Source: Papaver somniferum (lineage: Eukaryota > Streptophyta > Magnoliopsida > Ranunculales > Papaveraceae). From it: a stretch of 64,000 nucleotides of DNA. The DNA lies in contig NC_039362.1 in assembly GCF_003573695.1 (NCBI RefSeq), positions 199,246,585-199,310,584 of the forward strand, in the 5' to 3' direction. Below the pieces are notes generated by a model that saw nothing but the letters and a program-made list of their open reading frames with translations, was not told the origin of the DNA and made no database searches. A program made the translations under genes and the position numbers. Positions 11,713 to 24,442 of the stretch are shown here, piece by piece; the stretch's first letter is position 1; each line of letters starts with the position of its first letter.

Positions 11713-13248
11713 TGATTAATGATTTTTCTGGGGTTGTAGTAATGAAGGTAAGGATGGTTCGAACTCTAAGACTTGTGAAGGTGAAGGATTTTTAGATTTA
11801 TAAAAATTATATACAAAAATATTGACAAATTGGTAGAGAGTTACTGGGACTAGGATTCCACCAAATTCATTTCTTAAGGTTCAAATAATAATTCTTTTAT
11901 CAATAATAGCTCGAAAAATATATTAAATATATCGACTCTAATTTATTTCCAAGATGGATTCTCAAAATATTAGGTGTAAATGTTAAGCATGGGACATCAA
12001 ATCATCTAAGCTAAGCATGACCCATCAAATCAAATCACAACTAATTAATTTAAATCATAATTTCAATTAAAATTAATGCAAAAGTCATGAAAAGAATTAA
12101 TAAAATTACCCATGTATGAAGCTCGGCCTCCTCCGTCGTCCCAGTGTTGGGGTTTAACTCATCATAGTAAAAATGCTCTCAAAATAATTTATTATGGCTC
12201 AAAAATGGTTTACAAATGATGAGAATATGAGAAATACAATAAAACCAGAGACCTACGACCCTCAGTGATAAAATAAGACTGCTGCAGCTGTGTCGCAAAC
12301 GCTGTGGAAAATAAGACTGCCTGATGCACGACCCACAGGTGTGAGTCGTTATTACTGTAGAAAAACGACTGTTGTTGCAGGTCCGTTCTTCGTGTTCTTG
12401 GTGTTCTTCATCATCATCATCAGCAGCAACAGAGTTTCATCAACTCTTGATTTCTGCTTCTCTGGACCTCCTCTAGACCCCAAACTCTCGACACCCCTCT
12501 ATGCTAACCCAAGAGTTATATTTATACACCTTTGGACCAAGAATAACTTCTCATTAATCCAAAAAAATCTTCCCATTACTCGGCAGTGAATGAAAATATT
12601 CCCGATATTTTTTTTTCTTTAATTCTATGATTTGTTACGGATTGTTACCTGTTTTATCTCTTCTCACGCGTCATCCCTGAGCTGTAGGGATTGTTTCCAG
12701 CCAATAGAATCAACCCATGCACGTCTCTTCCATCCAAGAATTCAAAGAATAGAATATTTTTCCTATTTTAGAATATTTTCCTTGATTTGATTCCCACCGG
12801 TTATCTAACCAATTTTGACCGAATCCAACACCCATACCAGCTCTATCTAGGCCCTAGTAACAAACCCATTAAATTTGGGCCATTGAATCTCACTGGAACA
12901 CCTTCAAATCCTCAACCCTAGTCATGGCAGTTCAAGAACAATTTTTCCCGCCAAAATTTGAAATTCAAAAAGGTTGAAGATGATATGCCCCCTATCCTGA
13001 ACTGGGGTGCGAATAGCAGATGCCTTGGGGGTGATGTGGGGCTGCCCCTTAGTAATTAGGTTACCCCTTATCCAAAAGTGAGAGTCTGAATAACACTTGT
13101 CCTCCGGGTGCCAAAATCAACTTTTCGAGCCGAATTTTCCAAAAATGTTTATTTCCTAAAAATACATAAAAACACAATATTAGTACAAAAATAGAGTTCC
13201 AACAATACGGACATTGAGGACAAATTAGACACAAAAATGTGTCTATCA
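11713..13248 (-). mobile_element. Element C 3' LTR
   Basis: Plus-strand start TGATTAATGATTTTTCTGG, end GTGTCTATCA. Minus-strand TATAAATA at 12519-12526. The minus-strand start TGATAGACACATTTTTGTGT opens with a perfect hairpin. The polypurine tract TTTTGGGGGTATT (minus) follows at 13249-13261. Confidence 0.9.
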
Positions 13249-14352
13249 AATACCCCCAAAATTATTATTTGCTAGTCCTCGAGCAAAAATAAATAAAACC
13301 GAGTTAATCTCGTGAGGGTTTACCAGAGGTGTGCCCACAAAACCTTAATACTCCAGACCCTAGCTATCTACAACGAACCTTGGAAGGCACTAACGAATCT
13401 CCTTGGTTGGCATACTTATTGACTACAAGAGGAAGTACCCTGATACGAAATTCCAATTGATGTACACGAGTTTGCACTCAAGCATACTAAAATTCATATA
13501 TAAGTGACAGAGCTCTACTCAGATAGTTGCACTATGGACATCATATTCGGAGTCAAATTAATCACATGGAAAGATTAAGAGATGGATATAGAAAAACATA
13601 GATGGTTTTGATGTTTACTAAGTGAACGGCGTTTCCCATATCTGTCTGAAGGCCTCCGCCAAAATGAACCTATCCTAATGGATTGAGATACTAGTCTGAC
13701 TAATATCAACACACTGGCATATACAAGGGTACCAGTGGTCGACTTTATTGAATTTATTCCTTTTGGTCAAATGGTCTGGTCTCAATATTTCTTTTTTTTT
13801 TCAACTTTTTGGTAACTACCATTTTTTTTTCATGGTATCTCAATCATTCTAATTCACCCTAGCATTGGTAACAACTTGAATCGTGGGCCCCACCTATCAC
13901 TTAGAGAAACATAGTTTAAAAACAAAATAAAAATAGAAGTGAAAAGGACTCAACGAGATATGGTGCACTATCATGTTATTTCTAACACCCGAGCTCTGTG
14001 CTTTTATGAATAGACTCTTTAGATGTTTCCATCTATTCAGATTGGTTCCTCAACTCTTACAACCAAAATGCTTCCATCCACTTAGATTGGCTAGTGCTAT
14101 CCTAAATACACATAAATTTCTAGGCTCTGGAGTTTATTTATTGCAACTAAAATTTTTCTCCCATACCCCCAAACTTAAATCTAACATTGTCCTCAATGTT
14201 CTAAAGATGAAACTAAAAGCATGAACAAGGAGAAACTGTTACCATTTGAAGCGGAAGAGTTAAGGAAAGATATTACCGTGTTGCATGAGCATGGGATACC
14301 TCCCTAGAAGTGCTAAGTTTAAAGTCTTCAGCCAGACTTAGGAAAGGATTAG
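13249..14352 (-). other. Element C 3' untranslated region
   Basis: Between the ORF stop and the 3' LTR. Holds the purine tract beside the LTR and, at 14291-14306, a small inverted repeat (minus TAGGG-AGGTAT-CCCAT) in the same place as stem-loops in elements E1, E2 and F. No gene seen. Confidence 0.7.
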
Positions 14353-15705
14353 TCAACTCGAACCATAAAGTAACAGTCGAAATAACTGTGGGTCTTGAAA
14401 ACGAAATAGAGTTGACCAAAGGAAACTACAATAACCCAAGAAAGTGAACAAGAATAACATGCCCTTTTCTAGTTTCTTGATTAAGATATTTATATATAAT
14501 TGTGGTTCAGGTTCTATGAAAGGGTCTAAATAAAATATTTTCTTCGGATGCATTTCCTCATAGGTTGGATCCAAATTATTAGGTCCTAGAGTCTGGAAAA
14601 ACTCAAATAAGAACTTAGAATAACAAAATAATAATAACCTAAACAACTGAGGATCCTCTAAGTCAATCAGGTTTGACTTACATAATTGACCACAGTGAGA
14701 GTAGTGGTCATTCTTAAGCAAATGTGTCGATTCTAATTTCCTAAGGCATTTAGGTTTAGTCTCACAACTTAATATTCGACACATTTGAAATCTATATGTT
14801 CCCACATTTGGAAGAAAACTATTTGGTGGGAAAACAAAATCAATCTTGGTATTATTGCCTGGGTTAACCACATCAACCATAGGATGGGTTTCTAACAATT
14901 GAGACTCTTGTTGGATATCTTTAGGTTCTGGAAAACGAGTATGAAGATAATCTTGTAAGATGGTTGAGGCATTGATGTCAAGTCCCAAGTGAGGGACCTT
15001 ACTAAGAGTTAAAGCACATAGAGGATGATACTCACCCCCAAACTTAGAGTTTTCAGTGTCTCTAGATAGACTAGTCACAACTTCCCTAATTTATAGGTCA
15101 TCAGATTCTTGAAAATGGGCAATTGATTCTTCTAAGTTGTAATCTTGCGGTGCATCCTCACTCACCTCTACGAGTTCATCTAAGACTATTGTTTCTAAAT
15201 CGTATGACTCTAAAACAGTATTGTCAGGATAAAGCGGTTCCTCTAAACCTTTCTTGGTTTCGTAAACAAGACATATTACATCGTCTGAAACGGGGGTATC
15301 TCTAGTCAAATCCTCGTCCTTTTGAATAGGTGAATAATTTTTAAAATTATTAGGATCTGAACCAGAAATAATATAATCATTATAAGGCTCAACTGGGGTA
15401 ACAAATTCCTGATCATTATTCCCACACATTTCCGATTCTTCATCAGCACTATCTTCATCATCATAATATAATTTTTGACATTTAATAATTCTCATTCTTT
15501 GTTCCAAACTAAGCGGTCTATTTTTATAATACTTCTCGTAGATCGTTTGAGGTGATTCATCGCTAACCATTGGAACATCCCAATGTCGTTTCCCTTGCAT
15601 ATAATCACCAAGAGTCATTTTCGAAGACGTCTCTTGATAATGAGAATTTCTACTCATATATTCTCGTAACGTCATCTCAGGTGGCGTCTCCTGAAAAGGA
15701 TTCAT
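14353..15705 (-). pseudogene. Element C orphan gag-like ORF (one in-frame stop)
   Basis: One frame of about 450 codons from the ATG at 15703-15705 to the TGA at 14353-14355, broken once by TAA at 15091-15093, where the homologous codon of element F is GAA. The N-terminus has two short repeats (ETPPEMTLREYM, ETSSKMTLGDYM); the middle is acidic with NYSPIQKDEDLTRDT; the C-terminal half has KFGGEYHPLCALTL, LETHPMVDVVNPG, FLPNVGTYRFQMCRILS and twice DPQLFRLLL, the second just before the stop. No zinc knuckle or enzymatic motif is seen. Position just inside the primer site suggests a gag role; function unknown. Confidence 0.75.
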
Positions 15706-16793
15706 CACCGAGGAAACACAAACTACAGAGGAATTCTACGCAATCACAAACAAGGCTGACTCGACCAAATCAAACCTATAAATTCTAGCAAACAAAAAGC
15801 ATGATGGCTCCACTTAGATTGTTTCTAGACCAGCTTTTATCTTTCGAAAAGGAATTCGTTGCAATTTGAGCAAACCCCTCTGGAATCCATTCGAGTCAAA
15901 GTAAGTTGAATAGAGGCGAGGGAAGCTTAGTGGAGCTTTGATACCCAAGGCCTCACCGCATTAGGCGGCGGAGTCACGCATTCAACTCACAGAAACTATC
16001 ATGAACTTCGAGGTCTGCTTAAGAAAGTAACCAATATCCTTCGAAATTTTTTCCTAATAAGCGTGTTACCCTATCGGTCTCGTTCTAGTCAAGTTTTAAT
16101 CTTGGGTTCGCGTTAGGTTTCGTTTTCCTAAGGCGGGCAAGAAGGGAGCGGTGATGAAATCCGAACCCTTATCTTGTATTGGCCAGGCCTTGCCCTTTAC
16201 TAGGAATTTAAAAACAATCCAAATTCGTCCTCAATCAATGAATCACCTTAAGGAATACAGTAACTCGCTTACAGGAGATTCGCGAGTGTTTCGATGGATA
16301 TACCTCCCGTACCAGACGGGGGATGAACCGTTGAAGTCGACTCGGGCCACGACTCCTATGTCATGTACGAACCCGAGGGGCCGAGACGATATAGTAATCG
16401 TCGTACTTCCCTGCAAACAATTTGTATTTAAGGGTACCCTTCCGTAGGGTTTAAAAAAATAAATAAAAATAATGTCCCGATTGTCCAGTCCAAAGAAAAG
16501 AAAAAAAAATAATAATAATAATTACAAAAAAAAATGGAAAGTCTCTTAAAAATAAAAAAAATAATTCTCTCTTTTTTTTTTCTTTTTCTCTCTTTTTTCT
16601 TCATTTTTTTTGCTTTGTCTTTTTTTCTTCTCTTTTGGCTTTAAGCTTGATTCCAAGGTCTTTAGTATCCAACTTCAAACCTGTAATACAAAGACACAAC
16701 CAAAGAGACATAAAAAGAGAAAATGGAATAATAAAAAATAATAAAAACCTAAAAATTCTACCTAAACACAAATCCGCGTCGGCGGCGCCAAAA
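15706..16793 (-). other. Element C leader with primer binding site
   Basis: About 1.1 kb of untranslated leader. The minus strand reads TGGCGCCGCCGACGCGG at about 16774-16790, next to the LTR. Low-complexity A- and T-rich runs fill 16440-16640. Part of it (about 16130-16280) is homologous, in reverse orientation, to 24443-24580 of element F. Confidence 0.7.
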
Positions 16794-18327
16794 TGATTAA
16801 TGATTTTTCTGGGGTTGTAGTAATGAAGGTAAGGATGGTTCGAACTCTAAGACTTGTGAAGGTGAAGATTTTTAGATTTATAAAAATTATATACAAAAAT
16901 ATTGACAAATTGGTAGAGAGGTACTGGGACTAGGATTCCGCCAAATTCATTTCTTAAGGTTCAAATAATAATTCTTTTATCAATAATAGCTCGAAAAATA
17001 TATTAAATATATCGACTCTAATTTATTGCCAAGATAGATTCTCAAAATATTAGGTGTAAATGTTAAGCATGGGACATCAAATCATCTAAGCTAAGCATGA
17101 CCCATCAAATCAAATCACAACTAATTAATTTAAATCACAATTTCAGTTAAAATTAATGCAAAAGTCATGAAAAGAATTAATAAAATTACCCATGTATGAA
17201 GCTCGGCCTCCTCCGTCGTCCCAGTGTTGGGGTTTAACTCATCATAGTAAAAATGCTCTAAAAATAATTTATTATGGCTCAAAAATGGTTTACAAATGAT
17301 GAGAATATGAGAAATACAATAAAACCAGAGACCTACGACCCTCAGTGACAAAATAAGACTGTTGTCGCTATGTCGTAAACGCTGTGGAAAATAAGACTGC
17401 CTGATGTATGACCCACAGGTGTGAGTCGTTATTACTGTAGAAAAACGACTGTTGTTGCAGGTTTGTTCTTCGTGTTCTTGGTGTTCTGCATCATCTGCAG
17501 CAGCAACAACAGAGTTTCATCAACTCTTGATTTCTGCTTCTCTGGACCTCCTCTAGACCCCAAACTCTTGACACCCCTCTATGCTAACCCAAGAGTTATA
17601 TTTATACACCTTTGGACCAAGAATAACTTCTCATTAATCCAAAAAAATCTTCCCATTACTCGGCAGTGAATGAAAATATTCCCGATATTTTTTTTTCTTT
17701 AATTCTCTGATTTGTTACGGATTGTTACCTGTTTTATGTCTTCTCACGCGTCATCCCTGAGCTGTAGGGATTGTTTCCAGCCAATAGAATCAACCCATGC
17801 ACGTCTCTTCCATCCAAGAATTCCAAGAATAAAATATTTTTCCTATTTTAGAATATTTTCCTTGATTTGATTCCCACCGGTTATCTAACCAATTTTGACC
17901 GAATCCAACACCCATACCAGCTCTATCTAGGCCCTAGTAACAAGCCCATTTAATTTGGGCCATTGAATCTCACTGGAACACCTTCAAATCCTCAACCCTA
18001 GTCACGACAGTTCAAGAACAATTTTTCCCGCCAAAATTTGAAATTCAAAAAGGTTGAAGATGATATGCCCCCTATCCTGAACTGGGGTGCGAATAGCAGA
18101 TGACTTGGGGGTGACGTGGGGCTGCCCTTAGTAATTAGGTTACCCCTTATCCAAAAGTGAGAGTCCGAATAACACTTGTCCTCCGGGTGCCAAAATCAAC
18201 TTTTCGAGCCGAATTTTCCAAAAATGTTTATTTCCTAAAAATACATAAAAACACAATATTAGTACAAAAATAGAGTTCCAACAATACGGACATTGAGGAC
18301 AAATTAGACACAAAAATGTGTGTATCA
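16794..18327 (-). mobile_element. Element C 5' LTR
   Basis: Matches 11713-13248 almost throughout; one difference lies in the terminal hairpin (GTGTGTATCA here, GTGTCTATCA in the 3' copy). Minus-strand TATAAATA at 17599-17606 is the likely promoter for the element RNA. The right target duplication CATCA follows at 18328-18332. Confidence 0.9.
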
Positions 18328-18332
18328 CATCA

Positions 18333-19142
18333 ACCCATGAGAATCCTCCCTGTTCTGTCAAACCCATCTCCTAATTTCAATCACGACCGCAACAACATTT
18401 TCTTCTATCTTACAGTTTCTCATATCAATACTCTGAACCTTCAACCCATTTCCGGCCACAAAACCGTTGTTTCATCTTCCTTCTCTGGTGGCAGTAACAC
18501 CAATTTCTTCTTCTAATTTTCAGATCGAGCTCAAACCCAATCTACTTTTTCTTGGTTTCACAGAAACAACAACTTATTTATCTTAATTTCAACTCCACAG
18601 CAAATCCTAGCCTCAATTTCTTCTCGATTCAACTTCTCTGAACAACCAACATCCAGTTCTCTCTCAATCTCTTATTCTTCTCGATCTGTGGCTTAACAGA
18701 AACAACTTCAATTCACTCTCGGATTCAATATCACGACAATAGCAGCCGCTGTGCTTTTCTTTCTCAATTTCAGAGAAACGGAAATGTGATGAATGAGAGG
18801 AAAGTCGTCTCTCATGTAGGGTTATGAGGTGGGTTGGATTTGGTACACCCCAGGGATAAGATCCACCCCCAGACTGGGTGCTTATAATAGGTGGTCACCT
18901 CTGATACGAGCTAACCAATTTGTCAGTCCCTTAACGTCAGCTCGATTCCGAATAGTGTTCGCCTATGAAATGACCATTTTGTCCTTCTTGACTCGATTTG
19001 GGTGATTTCTTCTTCTTTTCTCCGTATGACTTCAAAGTAGCTATAAAACTTAAAACACGCGTAAAATACATATTTTGCAAGAAAAATAGCAAAGAAAGCA
19101 TAACCAATAGATAGTAAATCGAGGTGTATTCTACACCTATCA
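18333..19142 (-). mobile_element. E1 3' LTR, second part
   Basis: Continues the LTR after element C, homologous to 31350-32139 and 36958-37747. Ends GGTGTATTCTACACCTATCA on the plus strand; the minus-strand start TGATAGGTGTAGAATACACC is a hairpin. Confidence 0.85.
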
Positions 19143-20864
19143 AATTCCCCCACACTTAGACTTTGCTAGTCCTCGAGAAAATCAAATTAAAACTTACAAC
19201 TTCAAAGCGTTCCAGCGTCCCAAGCATCCAAAGAGCTATGAGGACATAGAGTTTCCGCATGCTAGTAATAAGAAGTTAAAAATACTAAAGAACATATTCT
19301 CATTCTTAAATGTTCAGTGAGAAATAACCACACCATAATGATAGAACACGTGTTTGAGAAGCGATCAATAAGCACTTCGCCTCGACTTCTACCTCACCAA
19401 AAAAGATTTTATGATAATTGCACTAAAAAAAAGACGGCTTTTTAATGGGTCTCACATGTGTGCAGGTAGGAATGAAGAGAAAAATCCTGCAACACGTTGA
19501 ATGGTGGGAAGGACAACTTCCGAAATATTTTAAAAACCCACATCTTTTAATATTTTGAAAAACCATTTTTCTGACGATCTCTAAGAAAGGAAATCAACCA
19601 TTATTATCTAGGATAGGATTACTTACTCACCTTCACATCCGATCTCCAATTATGATAACACCACTCTCACGGCATCCAATAGAAACGTCTTCCGCTCCTC
19701 ATCTTCATCTTTTTGGTATTCGTCTTTGGCTTCAACTATTGATGATAAACTCTTGAACTTCGTAAATCCTTGACAATTTGTAACCTTTTTTACCTTAAAT
19801 CCTTGTCGCTTGAAACTTCCTTATATATTTTCCTTCCCCACGGCTTATTAAATAAATAAAAACCAAAAACTTTCTCTTATCATCATTTTTTTTTTTAAAT
19901 TTCTCTTATCATCATTTTTTTTATTTTAATTTCTCTTATCATCATTTTTTTTAATAATAGAAATAATACAAAATGAAGTGAAATAAAACAAACCATGGCC
20001 ATGGGAAAAGTACTTTACCGCTTGATTCTTCAAAACTTGTATCGTCTCGAAATCATAAAACTTCAATAATTCTCACCTTTTGATTTTCTTTGCTCTTGTA
20101 AATAAGTCTTCTACTTGGATATCAAATTGTGCTATTTATATTGTAAGTCTTCAACATATATAAAAAATCTGCTCTTTGTATGTTTCTTTACTTGAATTTG
20201 AAATATGCTCTTTTTCATCCATAGACATCACCCTCATGATTGACAAAATTAGCACTCAAGAGATCAAAGAGTAGTGCTTCTATTGGTGGGAAGTTGGGTA
20301 GCTCACCATTCTACCCGGAATTAACGTACGGTGACACACACTCAAAAGAAAGCTTTTTTAGTCCGCCACAAAGAAAATTTGCCTCACATGATATAAATAC
20401 GGGTAGTCTCCACTAATGATTGATCAGCAACTCTAATAATGCATTTCTCCCTGCTCCTCATTTGCATCACCGGCATGATTAAATCCATTATTTAACACTC
20501 TAACAAGCAAGAAATCCGAACGTAGTTCCCTAACACTTCCAAGTTCAGTTATGTCGGTCAGAATTCTCTATGTAAACATACCTAGAAGTATGCTAGTGAC
20601 TCTAAAATCTCTAAAAGTTGAAGGTTTTATGCAAAAAAAAAATTTAAATGCTTAACCACTCCCCCCCACTTAAACCTTACATTGTCCTCAATGTAATTGA
20701 ATCCTCCTAGTAGAGTCAAGGTGGGAAATCCTAACAGGATATGGAACAAGAAAAATAAATAAACAAAAATAAAAAGCAAAAGGTTAAGAAATACAAATCA
20801 TATGGGTTGCCTCCCATGAAGCGCTTGTTTTAAATTCGACGACCCGACTTGGCTCTTTTAAAAT
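19143..20864 (-). other. E1 3' untranslated region
   Basis: Starts with the purine tract (minus AGTGTGGGGGAATT, 19143-19156) next to the LTR. Contains the three-copy CTCTTATCATCAT repeat at 19871-19955 and, at 20801-20816, a stem-loop ATGGG-AGGCAA-CCCAT (minus strand) shortly after the ORF. Compared with E2 it carries an extra stretch at about 20425-20640. No gene seen. Confidence 0.7.
19871..19955. repeat. Three copies of a 30-bp AT-rich repeat
   Basis: TTCTCTTATCATCATTTTTT occurs at about 19872, 19901 and 19931 with variable T tracts. A matching array lies at about 32867-32945 in E2, so the repeat predates the E1/E2 split. Confidence 0.75.
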
Positions 20865-22084
20865 TCATTCCCCATATACTAACAATCTGAAAATTTGTGG
20901 ATCCACCCATGGTACCTGTTTTGCGCACAATAGCTTCATAAAAATGTTAGCACAAGAAAACAAAAGTGAAACTATTGCTCGATAGAAATTTCCCCCACAC
21001 TTATTCTTGCCCACACTCGGAAGTGTATAAAGAACATAGAATTTGGGAACTTTTATGGTCTCCTTTTGGCAAACCTGCATAGTATTAGCATCAAGTGTTT
21101 CCAATGGTGGATATCTAGAAACAAAATCATCCAAAAATACTTTCGAAGCACATACATTCAAACCAATAAGAGGTAAACGAGAAGAACCAATATGCAAAGG
21201 GTTAGACAAACCTTGCACAAAATCTTGTATCACGAAATCCTCTTCATCCTTCAAAAATTCGAGTGAATTACACCTCTTGCATATCATGGTCCTCTATCAA
21301 ACCTTGCAACCATTCTTCGTCGTTTTCTACCTTAACCAAAGTCTTGGCATCATTAAAATCATTGGAAAGTTCAATTAGGTCTTCCATAATATCATTCAAT
21401 TCGGTTTCATCCTCTAGCATCACATTTTCAACATCTTCATCATCGGAATCGGGCCATTCACTAAAATGATTTTCGTCGGTATCGATTGTAAGATCTTCTT
21501 GTGAGGGTGTTACACTGTTTATAACAATAGGTAAGTCACACCCAATATCCTCCTTTTGGATAGGCGAAGGATCGTTATTATGATCCGGAGTTGGAATAAC
21601 TTCCTCATTGTTGCAACGGTCATACACTTCCGCAGACTCATATCTTTCCCTAAGGAATTTTTTCCAGGCACTATATGCATCTTCCTCAAGCTCTACCTTT
21701 TGAATATGTGGTTGATCATTATTAAGATCAAGGTTTGAGTAAGCTACACTAGTGTTATCAAAAGTCTCCAAAGGTTGTCCTTTTCCAACATAATCATCGA
21801 TCAAATATTCATTACACACCACAAGCACATTAATATAGTTATTACTTTGAAAGCAAAATTATTCTTTATCCCTCGCCTCCTTGTATTGATCAATGTCTCT
21901 TCGTAAATTGTTCACGCCCTCTTGAATTTGTTGCAGTGATTCGTTATGACTTTGGTAATATCGAGTGATTTGTCCTTGAAGCTCTTCCATCATGGCACAC
22001 ATCTGATCTGCAAAACTAGAGAATTTTTGACCAAAAGCATAACTATCCTCCCATCTTTGTGTTTGTCCACTTACATACCCGTCA
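20865..22084 (-). pseudogene. E1 orphan gag-like ORF, main part
   Basis: Coding homology from the F/LTR insertion site to the end of the frame. A coiled-coil-like part (MMEELQGQITRYYQSHNESL) ends at TAA 21859-21861; the same frame then continues through ETFDNTSVAYSNLDLNND, an acidic stretch, and a second part ending WVDPQIFRLLVYGE at 20865. A 2-bp loss relative to E2 near 21268 shifts the frame. The closing DPQIFRLLVYG matches DPQLFRLLLYG of elements C and F, so all four share one protein family. The 5' start of the ORF is displaced to 23571-23698 and 29426-29553. Function unknown; a gag-like role is inferred from position. Confidence 0.75.
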
Positions 22085-22089
22085 TAAGG
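22085..22089. other. Target duplication TAAGG (element F), left copy
   Basis: TAAGG precedes the LTR at 22090. It recurs after the LTRs at 23571-23575 and 29426-29430. E2 shows the uninterrupted sequence CATAAGGTTGTTGATATG, confirming the insertion site in the ORF. Confidence 0.9.
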
Positions 22090-23570
22090 TGATAGACACA
22101 TTTTTGTGTCTAATTTATCTCGATTCTATATAATGATAGTGCTCATTTTTGTACTTATTATGGTGTTTTATGTGTGTGTAGGTATTTTTGGCCAATAAAC
22201 ATTTTTGGAAAAATATGCTTGAAAAGTTGCGTGGGGCACCCCCGGAGGAGACTTGCTATTCGGACCCCTCAAACGGATAAGGGGAGACCAATTACTAAGG
22301 GGCATCCATTTCAGGGCAGTTGCTAAAGGGAGACCAGCACAGGATAGGGGGAGGTCACTTTCTTCTCAAAATTCGAATATTTTTTTGGCGGGAAAAATAA
22401 CCAGTGAGCAACCAAATTTTCGTTTGGATTTCGAAGATGTTTGAGTGAGATTCAATCGTTGAAATTTGCTGGGCTAGACGTGATTCAACTAAACAAGCCT
22501 GGTATGTGCGCTGGAATCAATCGAATTGGGCTGGATAATCCAAAATAAGGAAACAGAGTTTGAGTTTTGTACAGGTCTCTGTTTGGGTTGATTTATGGTA
22601 ATTCAGGGAGACTAAACACGTGAAATTGTTTCCTAAGGTAGTATTCTATCTAAGGAAGAGTTTAAGACAATCGGGAAAGCTCAGAATTGGCTAGGAAGTC
22701 GGCAGAAGAGATTATTGCCGTGACTTGCACGTAAAGAAAAAGCGAGAATTAATCGCTATTTTTAGGTTTCCGAGTAGTATAAAAGGTGTGTTTAAGTCCC
22801 AGGAGAGGGAACGAAGTTATTGGAGCAGTCGCAGAGGAGTTAGAAACACTACAGAGCCATATTGATCAAGTTGCAGGAAAACCCGTGTTTCTGCTGCTGC
22901 TGAATAAAAAGCGTTGCAAATAAGAACAGCGTCTCAAATTCGTAACGCCGCTACAGTGACTTCTTTGTAACAGTCAGTCCTTTGTTTTTCAACCCCAATA
23001 CATCGTTTCAAACATCCAGTGTTATAGTTTTTCATCTTTAATCAACTTTTGAGCAACAAACATGTATTTTGAGCAGGTGATTAATATGAGGAGCTAAACC
23101 CCATTGCTGAGGCGATAGAGGAAGCTATTTTTCCAACAAGAAGTGGTATATCCTATTTTATTTATTTATTTGCAATTATTTTATGATTATTTGCCTTGGT
23201 TGAAAATTGTTTGAATGATTTTTGTTAAGCAATTGTTATTTCTTTTGATAGAGCATACTTGGACCTAGGTTTTTGATGTTCTATGCTTCAGATTTACACT
23301 TGTTATTTTGAGAATCTACTTGTTGCAATAGTTAGAATCAACTTGAACGAGAAAATTGCACAAATATAATTATTGGGATTAAATCACTTTGAACTTGGAA
23401 AATAGTGGAATCTTAGCCTCAGTGTTCTTTTAATATTGATATCATCTTTGGTTGAGTTTGTGACAATTTTTAGTTTGTTTTCTATTTTAGTTTTAGAATT
23501 TAAGTCTATATTTTATCCTTCGCAAGTCTGAGAATCGAACCACTTTTACCACTATCTATAAACCACATCA
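22090..23570 (+). mobile_element. Element F LTR, left copy (now like a solo LTR)
   Basis: 1,481 bp, TGATAGACAC to AACCACATCA, plus orientation, with TATAAAAG at 22778-22785. It is flanked on both sides by TAAGG, as a solo LTR would be, and is followed by E1 ORF sequence rather than F internal sequence. Related to, but clearly diverged from, the LTRs of element C. A matching copy lies at 27938-29425. Confidence 0.9.
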
Positions 23571-23816
23571 TAAGGTTGTTGATATGTATGAGAATATCCA
23601 TAAAGTCTGTATCCTAAGGATGGTTGGAAATTGCCATAATGTTGAGGTTGAAAACCGTATTGATTGTTGTAATATGCTTGCTCTTGTCCACCATACATGG
23701 AAAACTGGTACCTGAAATAAAAATTCTAGGAAACAAAGTTAGAACAAAAACAAAAACAAAATAAAATAAAAACAACTAAAGCTGCTCCGCTGCTCCCCGG
23801 CAGCGGCGCCAAAATT
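23571..23816 (-). pseudogene. E1 orphan ORF start and primer site, first copy
   Basis: Minus-strand ATG at 23696-23698 opens a Gly/Tyr/Gln-rich N-terminus (MYGGQEQAYYNNQYGFQPQH) that breaks off at TAAGG, where the F LTR entered. The 18-nt primer site TGGCGCCGCTGCCGGGGA lies on the minus strand at 23794-23811, matching the 3' end of plant tRNA-Asp closely. Repeated at 29426-29670. Confidence 0.8.
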
Positions 23817-24442
23817 TGATGCGTGTCGTAACCACAACAAATTAGTGAATATTTTTCTACTCAACTAACAAGTAATACGGTGGTAGTTAAGTTCATTCCC
23901 ACGAGGATAAAGAGATGTTAGTTGTCTTACAATGTCACAAAGGGCGGTTTTGGTTTAATATTTTAAAAGCAAAAGAAAGTAAATAAAACAATTAAAAGAT
24001 AAAGGAAATCAATAAGAGAAATACGATCAAGGAATCCTTCTTTGTTGCAAAACAATGAGTCAAGTTATGTTATTTTCCACTTTTTATTACTCACATATTA
24101 TCACCAACTGTAGGGTAGCAGGTTCGCTTAGCAAACCCCAAAATTCCTCGTTTCACTGAGTAACAGGTCTGCTTAGTTATCAGATTCTATTCAAAAGAAC
24201 CACCTTGAGGTTCTCTTACAAGGTGTAATTCCCCGAACGCATTAAGATTTATGAATTTAGGTTTAGTACTAGTAGTTAAACTCGGTTAGCTTGGTCCACT
24301 TTCTAGCATTTTTTCACACACAATTTCTCCACAGAATCCCTCTGCAAGGTCTCGTGTTTTCTATTTGCGTAAAGAGTCAAGAAACGATTACTTATCCCCT
24401 AACTTTCACTAGCTTTAGGTTGAGTGAACAAATCGATTTAGC
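23817..24442 (-). mobile_element. E1/E2-type LTR fragment (duplicate, truncated)
   Basis: 626 bp from the inner end TGATGCGTG, homologous to 29671-30297. It stops abruptly after AATCGATTTAGC, where F internal sequence begins. The fragment lacks the LTR promoter and outer end. It is one product of the tandem duplication described in the findings. Confidence 0.85.

Larger units (their letters stand above)
11713..18327 (-). mobile_element. Element C: complete non-autonomous Athila-like retrotransposon
   Basis: 6,615 bp with two LTRs of about 1,535 bp (11713-13248 and 16794-18327) that are nearly identical by eye, so the insertion is fairly young. Ends are TGAT/ATCA. CATCA at 11708-11712 and 18328-18332 is the 5-bp target duplication. 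Inside are a purine tract, one orphan ORF on the minus strand and a TGGCGCC primer site; there is no protease, RT or integrase. It inserted in the E1 LTR: removing it together with one CATCA restores continuity with the E2 LTRs. Confidence 0.9.

Noticed and set aside
16440..16640. A- and T-rich runs in the C leader as a possible origin or matrix attachment site
   Set aside because: Simple low-complexity sequence; nothing supports a function.
23700..23740. Splice-acceptor-like TTTTTATTTCAG upstream of the E1 ORF start (minus strand)
   Set aside because: No convincing donor between the primer site and this point; could only be tested with RNA data.
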